A stretch of DNA of 22,805 bases. Origin: a virus. Where the stretch lies: positions 1 through 22,805 of the IMG/VR virus record IMGVR_UViG_3300023180_000424; one strand, given 5' to 3'. Each line of letters opens with the position of its first letter. Positions within the stretch are counted from its first letter, which is position 1. A program made the translations under genes and the position numbers. Positions 14,912-22,266 of this stretch are shown here, piece by piece. The notes under the pieces were generated by a model that did not search any database, had not been told where the DNA came from, and worked only from the letters and a program-made list of their open reading frames with translations.

Positions 14912-17900
14912 ATGGCAAAGAAAATCAAACTGGATTTATCCCAATTTAAAGCATCAGGAGTCTATACGCTTGAGTTTGACGCTTCAGAAAACGTCATTCT
15001 TACGTCTCAGACTATAAGATTGGTGGTGGGATTTTCGAATAAAGGACCTTTTAATGCTCCCGTGTATTTACCGGATGTAACTACAGCGGTAGCAATTTTT
15101 GGTGATATAGATAAGACTTTAGAGGCTAAAGGATCTTACTTCCACCGCTCAATATTTGCGTGTTTAAATACTGGCCCAGTATTTGCTCTGAATTTGTTGA
15201 ATTTGAATAATGATATAGATAGCCCTACAGCTGATGTGGTTAACTATTTTGGTTATTCGATTGATACTGAGCAATCTAACGGGGTTCTTACCTCCAGGCT
15301 ATATTCCTCCTTCTATAATAAGGAGAGATTTTGGTTTGCTGATACCGATTACTTCTTAGCTACACTTTCTGCTGTAGATACTGGTAGACTTTTTAACCTT
15401 GTTAACCTTGGTAAGGAAGCAATAAGTGTCATTGTTAGGAAATCAACTGATGCGGTTCAACCTTTACAAGGATATGATGTTTTTGCCTTAGATTGGTATG
15501 GAGCGGACAACGTTCCTAGCTTCATGCACCCATATGATTACATTTCGGATTACTTTATAGATGTTATCTCAGTATCTGGAGATTGGACTGATTACGAGAC
15601 ACTATCTTTAGACCCTAAATGGAGTTCATACTTTACAAGAAATGGATTTATAAAAAGCCAGATCAACAATTTCTTATCACAACCTGATGTGAATATTGTT
15701 ACTTCAACCACAGGATGTTTAATCCCAGATTTTGTTGACCTGAATGGTAATAACCAATACATCCAAACGCTTATTAACAATAATACTCCTTCTACCGGTT
15801 TATTCTGTGCTGTTGATGAGGATGCAATGGATGATATCTGTACTAATCCTTATAAGATTGACCTTGTAGGACACCACTTAATTGACGAGCTTACGGCAGA
15901 TAGGGACATTGTTGATGCAAGACTTAATTTCTTAAGCTATGATCAGAATCTTACTGCTGATTACCTATACTCACAAAATGTTACGACAATAACCGATGCA
16001 GCTACTGGTGCTAGTGGATCATCACCGGATTCTATAAATGTTGGTACACTACTAACTATTGGAGCTACCTCTACATATGGTGTAGGAGCAACAGCTTTCG
16101 ATGGTTATGATCCTTCCCTTAAGTATGGAGGTTTACATTATGTAGTAACTAACAGCGGAGTTACCGGTGCTTCCCTTACTACAGCAGAGAAAAACGAATT
16201 GGTATCTTTTGCAACTCCAAGCGCTACCTCTTCGCCTTACATTATGGGTAGAGTTACTGGTTTATCTGGGTTAACTGGTTCAGTTATAAACCAATTCTCC
16301 GAAAATGACCTAGTAAAACTAAGAGTGTCTGGTGTTATTCAAACGGGTGGAGAAGTGCTCCTAACATGGACACACCCACTTGATACTGCATCATACTCTG
16401 CTCAAGGTGTCTCAGTTACTCCATATAGCAATATGGTGGGAGCTACATCTGGAAACATTTCTGCTGACTATTATCAATTTGCATCTTCTGATTATTTAGA
16501 TATTACATCAGTTAGTTCAGTAACCGGTGGAACAGCTAGTAACGCCTTAACTGGACAATTGTCTACAGCATTCTACCAGGACTTGCTTTACGGTGAACTT
16601 GAGGATGGAGACCAGATTTGGTTAAATGAAACTGGAAGTTCCATTAATTATATTTCATACGAAAGCACAATTGATAGAGACCAATTTGCTGTAGCATATG
16701 CTAGGCAGTTTGATAACGTTGCTAGACAAAATCCAGACAATTTGGTAGATTATACTGCATTCTCCACGGGTTTACCTGGCAGCAAACCTTTTGCTTCTGA
16801 CAATATTGGTCTTCCAGTAGCTGCGGGTAAGACTGATATAGTTTCATCTGTAGGCTCTATTAACCAGTTTATTGATGTGATAACACAAATAGATCCGACT
16901 AATTTCACTATATCTTCTTCACCATCATCCCCAATATCTGTTGGTGATCTTATAGTATCTACTGACCAGGATATTTGTGAAACCGTTGGTAGTAATAGAC
17001 AATATAGGTTAACGAGAGTTACCTCGGTTGCTCAAACAACAACACCAAACGTTGTGCAAGTAACAACTGCAAGGCCTCTTTATTACTATGCGGGGAGTCC
17101 GATTCAAGTTCAGAAGTTTAAGTCAATACCTCAGTTTACTAGGTCTTTCGACTTCACATACCTGAATGGGTTTACAATGAGGGATTCCCACAGGCCAAAT
17201 GGTACTGATGCTAGAGTATCTGAACTACTGGATGTAATGTACAACACAAACATTGCAGCGACACTTGCTGCTAAGGATGTGATCTCGTTCAGATACATCG
17301 TAGATACCTTCAGTGGTCAGATTTTGCCTAACTCTAAATATCAGCTTAGTAAGTTGGCAATGATGAGACAGAAGGCTCTTGCTTTAATTAACGCTCCTTC
17401 GATGGAGCAGTTTAGGGAGTCAACAGACCCTAGGTTTACTGATGCACCAACACAAACTAACCCGTATCCTTCACTGAAGGCACAATATATTTCGGAAGGT
17501 GGTAACTTATCTCTTAATCCTTCTTACACTTTCAGTTTACCTACTGAAGATCAAGGAGCCAAATACGCTGCTTTCTATACGCCATACTTAACGGTAAGGG
17601 AAAATAATAGAAATGTAAACGTTCCTCCTGCAGCTTATATCTCCAACAACTTTGTTAGAAAATTTGCTAATGGCGAACCTTACAGCATTATAGCAGGTCA
17701 GAAGAGAGGGGTAATCTCAGGACAAAACCTTGTCGGACTCGAATATGATTTCACTGACGAAGATAGAGGATGGTTGGAGCCAGTAGGTCTTAACCCTATA
17801 ATTAAGAAGAGAGGCCTTGGTGTAGTTGTCTTTGGTAACCAAACAGCTTATCAAACTGTTAATTCGGCATTTAATTTAGTACACGTGAGGGACCTTCTCA

Positions 17901-18208
17901 TCAGTGTTGAGAATGACGTTGAAGAGATCATGGCTAACTACCTATTTGATTTCAATGAAGATTCTATAAGACTAGAGATCAAAACCCTTGTAGATAACTA
18001 CTTAGATGGAGTTAGAGCTGGTGGTGGTATTTATGCTTACCAAGTAATCATGGATTCTTCTAACAACCCTCCTTCTATTATCGATCAGAACATCGGTATT
18101 ATTGATGTAATTATCGAACCTGCTAGAGGTATTCAGAAGTTCATAAACAGAATTACTGTTACAAGAACTGGTGGTATCGCTGCTGGAGGATTTATCCAAT
18201 TCGCTTAA
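14912..18208 (+). CDS. 18: Contractile tail sheath protein (T4 gp18-like), enlarged
   Basis: Sheath subunits surround the tail tube and contract to drive it into the host. The N-terminus 'SGVYTLEFDASE...SQTIRLVVGFSNKGPFN' and the C-terminal ~180 residues match the sheath family. The C-terminal match includes 'GLGVVVFGNQTAYQ', 'VHVRDLLISVENDVEE', 'GGIYAYQVIMDSSNNPP' and the final 'RGIQKFINRITVTRTGG'. At 1,098 residues it is much longer than T4 gp18 (659 aa). The extra length lies mainly in a Ser/Thr/Gly-rich, beta-strand-like middle section (about 350-700) that would form surface protrusions on the contracted or extended sheath. The gene stands alone behind two promoter-like boxes and precedes the tube genes. 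Confidence 0.9.
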   Translation: MAKKIKLDLSQFKASGVYTLEFDASENVILTSQTIRLVVGFSNKGPFNAPVYLPDVTTAVAIFGDIDKTLEAKGSYFHRSIFACLNTGPVFALNLLNLNNDIDSPTADVVNYFGYSIDTEQSNGVLTSRLYSSFYNKERFWFADTDYFLATLSAVDTGRLFNLVNLGKEAISVIVRKSTDAVQPLQGYDVFALDWYGADNVPSFMHPYDYISDYFIDVISVSGDWTDYETLSLDPKWSSYFTRNGFIKSQINNFLSQPDVNIVTSTTGCLIPDFVDLNGNNQYIQTLINNNTPSTGLFCAVDEDAMDDICTNPYKIDLVGHHLIDELTADRDIVDARLNFLSYDQNLTADYLYSQNVTTITDAATGASGSSPDSINVGTLLTIGATSTYGVGATAFDGYDPSLKYGGLHYVVTNSGVTGASLTTAEKNELVSFATPSATSSPYIMGRVTGLSGLTGSVINQFSENDLVKLRVSGVIQTGGEVLLTWTHPLDTASYSAQGVSVTPYSNMVGATSGNISADYYQFASSDYLDITSVSSVTGGTASNALTGQLSTAFYQDLLYGELEDGDQIWLNETGSSINYISYESTIDRDQFAVAYARQFDNVARQNPDNLVDYTAFSTGLPGSKPFASDNIGLPVAAGKTDIVSSVGSINQFIDVITQIDPTNFTISSSPSSPISVGDLIVSTDQDICETVGSNRQYRLTRVTSVAQTTTPNVVQVTTARPLYYYAGSPIQVQKFKSIPQFTRSFDFTYLNGFTMRDSHRPNGTDARVSELLDVMYNTNIAATLAAKDVISFRYIVDTFSGQILPNSKYQLSKLAMMRQKALALINAPSMEQFRESTDPRFTDAPTQTNPYPSLKAQYISEGGNLSLNPSYTFSLPTEDQGAKYAAFYTPYLTVRENNRNVNVPPAAYISNNFVRKFANGEPYSIIAGQKRGVISGQNLVGLEYDFTDEDRGWLEPVGLNPIIKKRGLGVVVFGNQTAYQTVNSAFNLVHVRDLLISVENDVEEIMANYLFDFNEDSIRLEIKTLVDNYLDGVRAGGGIYAYQVIMDSSNNPPSIIDQNIGIIDVIIEPARGIQKFINRITVTRTGGIAAGGFIQFA

Positions 18209-18224
18209 TTTCAAAAAATTGAAA
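18209..18224 (+). other. Weak inverted repeat after the sheath gene
   Basis: TTTCAA (18209-18214) and TTGAAA (18219-18224) can pair around AAAA directly after the sheath stop. The stem is entirely weak apart from one G-C pair and has no U-tract, so termination is doubtful. Confidence 0.2.
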
Positions 18225-18227
18225 ATT

Positions 18228-18240
18228 CGGATAAATATAA
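18228..18240 (+). promoter_or_regulatory. Putative late promoter upstream of the tail tube gene
   Basis: CGGATAAATATAA lies about 30 bases before ATG 18258 and is the box closest to the T4 core TATAAATA. An AGGA (18245-18248) ten bases before the ATG is one of very few purine-rich ribosome-binding candidates in the window. Confidence 0.5.
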
Positions 18241-18257
18241 AAAAAGGACAAGACTAA

Positions 18258-18812
18258 ATGGCTGGTTTACCACATTACCAAAATTCCATAAACTCGGTTA
18301 ATAAATTTGAGCCGGTTTACCTTAACCAATTTGAGGTAAATGTTATACCACCTGCGGCTGTTTCTGGAGGTCCAGTGCTACTAGAACAAGTTGTTTCTGT
18401 AAGTGGTTTGGATGTGGATAAAAACCCTAGCTTTGTATCTCAGAAATATAAGTTTGCAAAGAGGAACTATGCTGGAGGTAAACCAGATACAACAACTCTG
18501 GATCTTGGTTTAAAGTTTACTGTCAACCTTGACGATGCTAATTCAATGTACGTCTTTAAGACGATGAGACAGTGGACTGATTTAATTTACAATCCATTGA
18601 CAGGGGCGCAAGGAATTAAAGCAGATTATACTGGGACAATCGTTGTGTCTGTCTTCAATAAAAATGGTGATGTATTTAGGAGAATTACTCTTAAGGATTG
18701 CTTCCCACTAAAAGCAATTGATCCTATGGAGCTAGAATACGTAAATGGTACTACGCTCTATGAGATTAATATGACTTGGGCAGTTGATTACTGGGACGAT
18801 TTATTCCTATAA
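18258..18812 (+). CDS. 19: Tail tube protein (T4 gp19-like), copy A
   Basis: The 184-residue protein has the tube-family fold signature: 'FEPVYLNQFEVNVIPP' at the start, then a central beta-hairpin region, then 'QWTDLIYNPLTGAQG', 'GTIVVSVFNKNGDVFRRITL' and the final 'INMTWAVDYWDDLFL'. T4 gp19 is 163 aa. Hexamers of this protein stack to form the rigid inner tube through which DNA passes. Its place directly after the sheath matches T4. A late-promoter-like box and an AGGA sequence precede it, which suits a highly expressed protein. It is clearly paralogous to the next gene, sharing near-identical 'LIYNPLTGA' and 'GDVFRRITL' segments. Confidence 0.9.
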   Translation: MAGLPHYQNSINSVNKFEPVYLNQFEVNVIPPAAVSGGPVLLEQVVSVSGLDVDKNPSFVSQKYKFAKRNYAGGKPDTTTLDLGLKFTVNLDDANSMYVFKTMRQWTDLIYNPLTGAQGIKADYTGTIVVSVFNKNGDVFRRITLKDCFPLKAIDPMELEYVNGTTLYEINMTWAVDYWDDLFL

Positions 18813-18829
18813 AATATAACAAAGCATAA

Positions 18830-19408
18830 ATGGCAGGTTTACCACATTTTAACAACTCTAAGGCAGCAAGGAATAACTACGAGCCGGTTTTCTTAAACCA
18901 GTTTGAGGTTCTTATAACTCCACCTAACGGTATCAATCTTGCTAATACTACATTTAAGGGTGAGAATATACTTACTCAGCAAGTGAAGAGTATTTCTGCC
19001 TTACAAGTTGATATACAGCCAGCTGATGCTGTTACCCAATATTACAAGTTTGCTGAAAGAAGGTATGCTGGTGGTGAACCATCTACATCTGATGTACAGT
19101 TTAATATGTCTTTCGAAGTGAACCTTAATGAGGACAATTCTATGGTTCTTTATAAGGTTTTAAGACAATGGTCTGATTTAATTTACAATCCATTAACTGG
19201 AGCAATGGGTCTTAAAAGAGATTATGTTGGTTCTATGGTAGTTTCTGTTTTTAATAAACAAGGTGATGTCTTCAGGAGGATAACACTGAACAATTGTTTC
19301 TTGGTAGAGCCAATTACTCCAATGAACCTTTCTTACGATATCGGAGATGCTCTTTATACCATTGATACTACATGGAAGTCAGATTACTGGAACGACCTAT
19401 TCCTTTAA
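18830..19408 (+). CDS. Tail tube protein paralogue (T4 gp19-like), copy B
   Basis: This is a diverged tandem duplicate of the preceding tube gene, 17 bases away. Both begin MAGLPH, share 'NQFEV', 'YKFA.R.YAGG.P', 'QW.DLIYNPLTGA', 'DVFRRITL' and end 'DYW(D/N)DLFL'. Copy B has an eight-residue longer N-terminal half ('NLANTTFKGENILTQQVKS'). It may form part of the tube itself, cap or initiate it (as T4 gp48/gp54 do), or be a second tube subunit in a mixed tube. The sequence cannot decide. No separate promoter box is seen between the copies, so they are likely co-transcribed with copy A. Confidence 0.85.
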   Translation: MAGLPHFNNSKAARNNYEPVFLNQFEVLITPPNGINLANTTFKGENILTQQVKSISALQVDIQPADAVTQYYKFAERRYAGGEPSTSDVQFNMSFEVNLNEDNSMVLYKVLRQWSDLIYNPLTGAMGLKRDYVGSMVVSVFNKQGDVFRRITLNNCFLVEPITPMNLSYDIGDALYTIDTTWKSDYWNDLFL

Positions 19409-19452
19409 TACGGAACTTAACTCCAATTTTTTTCTATAATTTCTGGTTTTTT

Positions 19453-19472
19453 TATACCAACGGTATATAAAG
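19453..19472 (+). promoter_or_regulatory. Putative late promoter overlapping a hairpin, upstream of the gp26-like gene
   Basis: CGGTATATAAAG (19461-19472) ends four bases before ATG 19476, unusually close. It overlaps a perfect 6-bp inverted repeat, TATACC (19453-19458) and GGTATA (19462-19467), around AAC. Two T-rich runs (19428-19434 and 19447-19453) lie upstream. The short leader would leave almost no 5' untranslated region, so the true start of transcription may differ. Confidence 0.4.
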
Positions 19473-19475
19473 AAA

Positions 19476-20543
19476 ATGTCAAATATGTCCGATAATAACC
19501 TTTCTCCAGAAGAAATACTCAGGGAAAAAGAAATCGCTGGTGGTATTAAATATGATGAACCAGATGGCTTGAATCTGGATACAGAGCTACAAGAAAATAT
19601 TTATCCAGAAAAGCAGCCCGAAAATACAGAAGACCCTCTTGGTAACATTCATGAAGGTAAAGTTGAAAGTCAACCTTATGTGCAAGAGGCCGAATCTAAA
19701 CCATTAGACCTTGGGTGGAAAAACCTCCCGATGGGGATGTTACCCTCTCAGGGATTATTTTATCCGGAAGCAACAAGAATAGCTATCAGACCAGCGGAGG
19801 TCAGGGAAATACGACAATTCTCAACAATAGATGAGGATGACATGCTAGATATAGATAACAAGCTTAATTTCATTCTTGAGGCATGCTGTAAAGTTAAGTT
19901 TGAGGAAAACGGAGGTCTTGTGTCTTACCGGGACCTAAAGCAAGAAGATAGGTTCTTTATCATCATGGCTATAAGGGACTTAACTTTTGTTAAGGGGGAA
20001 AACAGGATTATTGTAAACCCTGAAGGTGGATGCACTACAAAAGGATGCTCTGGGATGGAAGGTATTGAGCTTAGAACTGGTGTGTTGAGCAATTATGATA
20101 TAGATCGGGATTTGCTTAAATATTATTCCACTACCGAAAGAGGTTTTGTTTTCCCTATTAGAAGAATAGGGAAAACTATAAAAATGTCGCCACCGTCAAT
20201 TGGTGTAACAAAAGCAATATCATCTTTTGTTGCTGATTGTGTTGCAAAGGGTGAAGAAGTCGACAAGAGTTTTATAAAAATAGCTCCATTTTATTTTAAT
20301 GATTGGAGAGGTCTTGATTATTTTAAAATCAAGGAGACTATGGTTTCTTCTTTGGAAGAATGGACAAAGGAGGAGTTTTCTGCTTATTTTGAATTAGCAG
20401 AAAAAATCAAGATAGGAACAAATCTAAGGGTAAGAGTAAAATGTGATTCTTGCGGTGCTGGGGAGGTCACCGCTCCAATTTACTTTCCCTCCGGGTTCAG
20501 ATCTCTTTTCGTTATTTCAGATATCTTTAGAGAATTATTTTGA
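19476..20543 (+). CDS. T4 gp26-like baseplate hub/tail-assembly protein
   Basis: The first ~78 residues are acidic and low-complexity. The conserved part starts at 'LPSQGLFYPEATRIAIRPAEVREIRQFSTIDEDD' (roughly 89-122), the pattern of the T4 gp26 baseplate family, and continues with 'RDLKQEDRFFIIMAIRDLT'. Cysteines at 186 and 191, with a CxxC at 323-326 near the C-terminus, look like a metal site. T4 gp26 is 208 aa, so this version is longer at both ends. Gene position, after the tube and before the tape-measure-like protein, is where many phages encode tail-assembly chaperones, often as a frameshifted pair. Its last 101 bases overlap a second frame. Role in tail/baseplate assembly likely; exact function inferred. 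Confidence 0.7.
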   Translation: MSNMSDNNLSPEEILREKEIAGGIKYDEPDGLNLDTELQENIYPEKQPENTEDPLGNIHEGKVESQPYVQEAESKPLDLGWKNLPMGMLPSQGLFYPEATRIAIRPAEVREIRQFSTIDEDDMLDIDNKLNFILEACCKVKFEENGGLVSYRDLKQEDRFFIIMAIRDLTFVKGENRIIVNPEGGCTTKGCSGMEGIELRTGVLSNYDIDRDLLKYYSTTERGFVFPIRRIGKTIKMSPPSIGVTKAISSFVADCVAKGEEVDKSFIKIAPFYFNDWRGLDYFKIKETMVSSLEEWTKEEFSAYFELAEKIKIGTNLRVRVKCDSCGAGEVTAPIYFPSGFRSLFVISDIFRELF

Positions 20544-20718
20544 TCTCAAGTTCCGTCTTTGGAGAGAACACACAATAGATCCTAATTGGCTAGAGTCAGT
20601 TCCTTTTTATGAATATCAGATTTGGCTAGATAAATTAAACGACTCTGTTGAAGAGGAGAACAAGAAAAAACTCCAGGAGAGTGGCCAGACCGAGGTCTTT
20701 AGCTTTAACAATAAGTGA
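20443..20718 (+). CDS. Small overlapping tail-assembly protein (gp51-like or frameshift extension)
   Basis: This frame is +1 relative to the gp26-like gene and overlaps its last 101 bases. The unique part after 20543 encodes a compact helical sequence, 'FRLWREHTIDPNWLESVPFYEYQIWLDKLN', then a charged coil 'EEENKKKLQE'. That pattern (short helix, '(M/V)P.YE', helix, 'LN...EE.') is typical of the small partner of tail-assembly pairs and of T4 gp51-type proteins as I recall them. ATG 20443 gives 91 residues but lies deep in the upstream gene with no obvious ribosome-binding site. Translation may instead occur by +1 or -2 ribosomal frameshifting to make a fused product. The actual start is uncertain. 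Confidence 0.65.
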   Translation: MILAVLGRSPLQFTFPPGSDLFSLFQISLENYFDLKFRLWREHTIDPNWLESVPFYEYQIWLDKLNDSVEEENKKKLQESGQTEVFSFNNK

Positions 20719-20731
20719 TAATCGTTAATGT

Positions 20732-20746
20732 CTGATATATAATCAG
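20732..20746 (+). promoter_or_regulatory. Putative late promoter/inverted repeat upstream of the tape-measure-like gene
   Basis: CTGATATATAATCAG contains the GATATATA box and is also a 5-bp inverted repeat (CTGAT/ATCAG) around ATATA. It lies 20 bases before ATG 20766 in the 47-base gap after the small overlapping gene. Confidence 0.45.
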
Positions 20747-20765
20747 AAAATAACCCAATCTGTTA

Positions 20766-22184
20766 ATGGTAAACGGATCTGACAAATTGCTAAGAGAACT
20801 TACTACTCTTTCTTCAAATTTTGATTCACTTTATCAAGAGCTTAAGGAATCTACTAAGGCTAATATAGAATCCTCCGAGAGTATAAAGAATCTGACAAGT
20901 GATATTAAAAAAGGAGCTATGCCCAGCGGGCAAGATTTGGAAAAGGCTTTTAAGGGATTTACCGAGTCTTTTACTAAAACGATAACTTCTGAGAATGATA
21001 AGCTCATCAGCGATTTAAAGGATAGTATTTCCAAGTCTCTTATTGAATCCTCCTCTAATTTTATTTCAAATTTACCTAGTCAAATTGCACAAGTAAAATC
21101 CGGAGAGCCAATAGATTTTAAAGGTATCCTGAGTAGTGGTGTAAAAAATGTTTTCTCTGATGTTATACCAAAAATTCCTGGACTGAAACAGGGTGGTACT
21201 GTTGAGGGTGATGGTATTGCGGTTGTTGGTGAGGGTGGACCAGAGCTTGTTAAGTTAGATAAAGGCAATAAAGTTAGGACTATGGAGCAGCAGATGATGG
21301 ATATGATGCTTGCGGAAGAGAGAGAAAAAAATATAAAACTTGGAAGAATTGTACAACAAAACCCATTGCAAGCTGCACTTTCTAAGATTACATCCGACTC
21401 AAAGCTTATTAGCGAGTTTATAGAGTATTCTAAAAATGACCTAGACGAAAGTGACCAGCAGGAGCTTTTGGCTGATCCTGATTACCTAAAGGATGAATTT
21501 GATTATTTCCTCAGCGAAAGAGACCGAGAATATTTTACTCAAGAGGATCTTCAAAAGTTATCTTCGGCCTCGAATGCTCCTAAGGTAGAGACGATAAAGG
21601 ATACAGAGGTTCTCAAGACTCCAAACCCAAGCGTTCCTAAAGTGGAGACAATAAAGGATACCGAAGTTCTCAAGACCTCAACACCAGTTGTACCTCAAAA
21701 ATCTGAGGTGACGCCTAAACAAGATTTGGTTTCAGAACAATCTAAACTTAAGTCAGGTATATCCGGCGTAAATGATATAACAGCTTTGGTTAAATCAAAA
21801 ATAGAAGATGCAAGGAAAAAAGGATCTGATGCTATGAGTCAAGTTGTAAGTACCTCGCAAGAGCTAAAGGAGAGAGTAACAAAACCATTTAATAAAGAAA
21901 GCGAAGGTAGTGGTGGTTCTAGTGCTAATAAATCTTCTAATGCTTTGGAAAAAATTAATCAAGCAACCGCAGCTCTGAAAGAATCCTCTTCTCCAACAAG
22001 CAGTACACCAGCAAAAAAGTCAAAAGAATCTTCTGCATCAAATACTCCTGCATCTTCCGACACAATGACTTCTAAGGACGTAAAGGAGATGAAATCTTTG
22101 CTTGCTTCGATATACCAAGCACTTAGATCACCGCTAACAATTGTTAACGACGTTCCGTTTAGACCAACGTCAAACAATTTCTAG
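20766..22184 (+). CDS. Tape-measure-like tail protein
   Basis: The 472-residue protein is mostly helical, Ser/Lys/Glu-rich and partly low-complexity. Residues about 138-170 carry 'IPGLKQGGTVEGDG' then 'VVGEGGPELVKLDKGNKV', closely resembling the Gly-rich 'GG.V.GP..A.VGE.GPE.(V/I)' motif found in many tail tape measure proteins. The N-terminal 130 residues are coiled-coil-prone. A 19-residue unit starting Pro-Lys-Val-Glu-Thr-Ile-Lys-Asp is duplicated at 21579-21635 and 21636-21692. The C-terminal half (about 370-445) is Ser-rich and probably disordered. T4 gp29 is 590 aa. The position downstream of tube and assembly-protein genes supports the assignment. It could instead be a hub or tail-interior protein that uses the same motif. 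Confidence 0.55.
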   Translation: MVNGSDKLLRELTTLSSNFDSLYQELKESTKANIESSESIKNLTSDIKKGAMPSGQDLEKAFKGFTESFTKTITSENDKLISDLKDSISKSLIESSSNFISNLPSQIAQVKSGEPIDFKGILSSGVKNVFSDVIPKIPGLKQGGTVEGDGIAVVGEGGPELVKLDKGNKVRTMEQQMMDMMLAEEREKNIKLGRIVQQNPLQAALSKITSDSKLISEFIEYSKNDLDESDQQELLADPDYLKDEFDYFLSERDREYFTQEDLQKLSSASNAPKVETIKDTEVLKTPNPSVPKVETIKDTEVLKTSTPVVPQKSEVTPKQDLVSEQSKLKSGISGVNDITALVKSKIEDARKKGSDAMSQVVSTSQELKERVTKPFNKESEGSGGSSANKSSNALEKINQATAALKESSSPTSSTPAKKSKESSASNTPASSDTMTSKDVKEMKSLLASIYQALRSPLTIVNDVPFRPTSNNF

Positions 22185-22204
22185 CAATTGTTTATAACTT
22201 CATT

Positions 22205-22223
22205 TTTTCCCAACGTGGGAAAA
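22205..22223 (+). promoter_or_regulatory. Perfect 8-bp inverted repeat next to a host-type promoter
   Basis: TTTTCCCA (22205-22212) and TGGGAAAA (22216-22223) pair around ACG. No U-tract follows on either strand, so a terminator is less likely than an operator or a processing site. It ends three bases before the TATATTTG element. Confidence 0.45.
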
Positions 22224-22226
22224 CGT

Positions 22227-22234
22227 TATATTTG
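22227..22234 (+). promoter_or_regulatory. Bacteroidota-type -7 element upstream of dCMP deaminase
   Basis: TATATTTG matches the Bacteroidota housekeeping -7 consensus TAnnTTTG and lies 32 bases before ATG 22267. The expected -33 TTTG is represented only by a T-run (22203-22208), so the match is partial. It differs from the GATATATA boxes before structural genes, consistent with an early or middle, host-polymerase-read gene. Confidence 0.45.
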
Positions 22235-22266
22235 TTTCTCAACTACTTTTTAATCCTGAACCGAGA

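Noticed and set aside
22205-22223. Rho-independent terminator after the tape-measure-like gene
   Set aside because: The hairpin is good but is followed by CGTTATATTTG rather than a U-tract, and it abuts a promoter-like element. An operator or processing role fits better.
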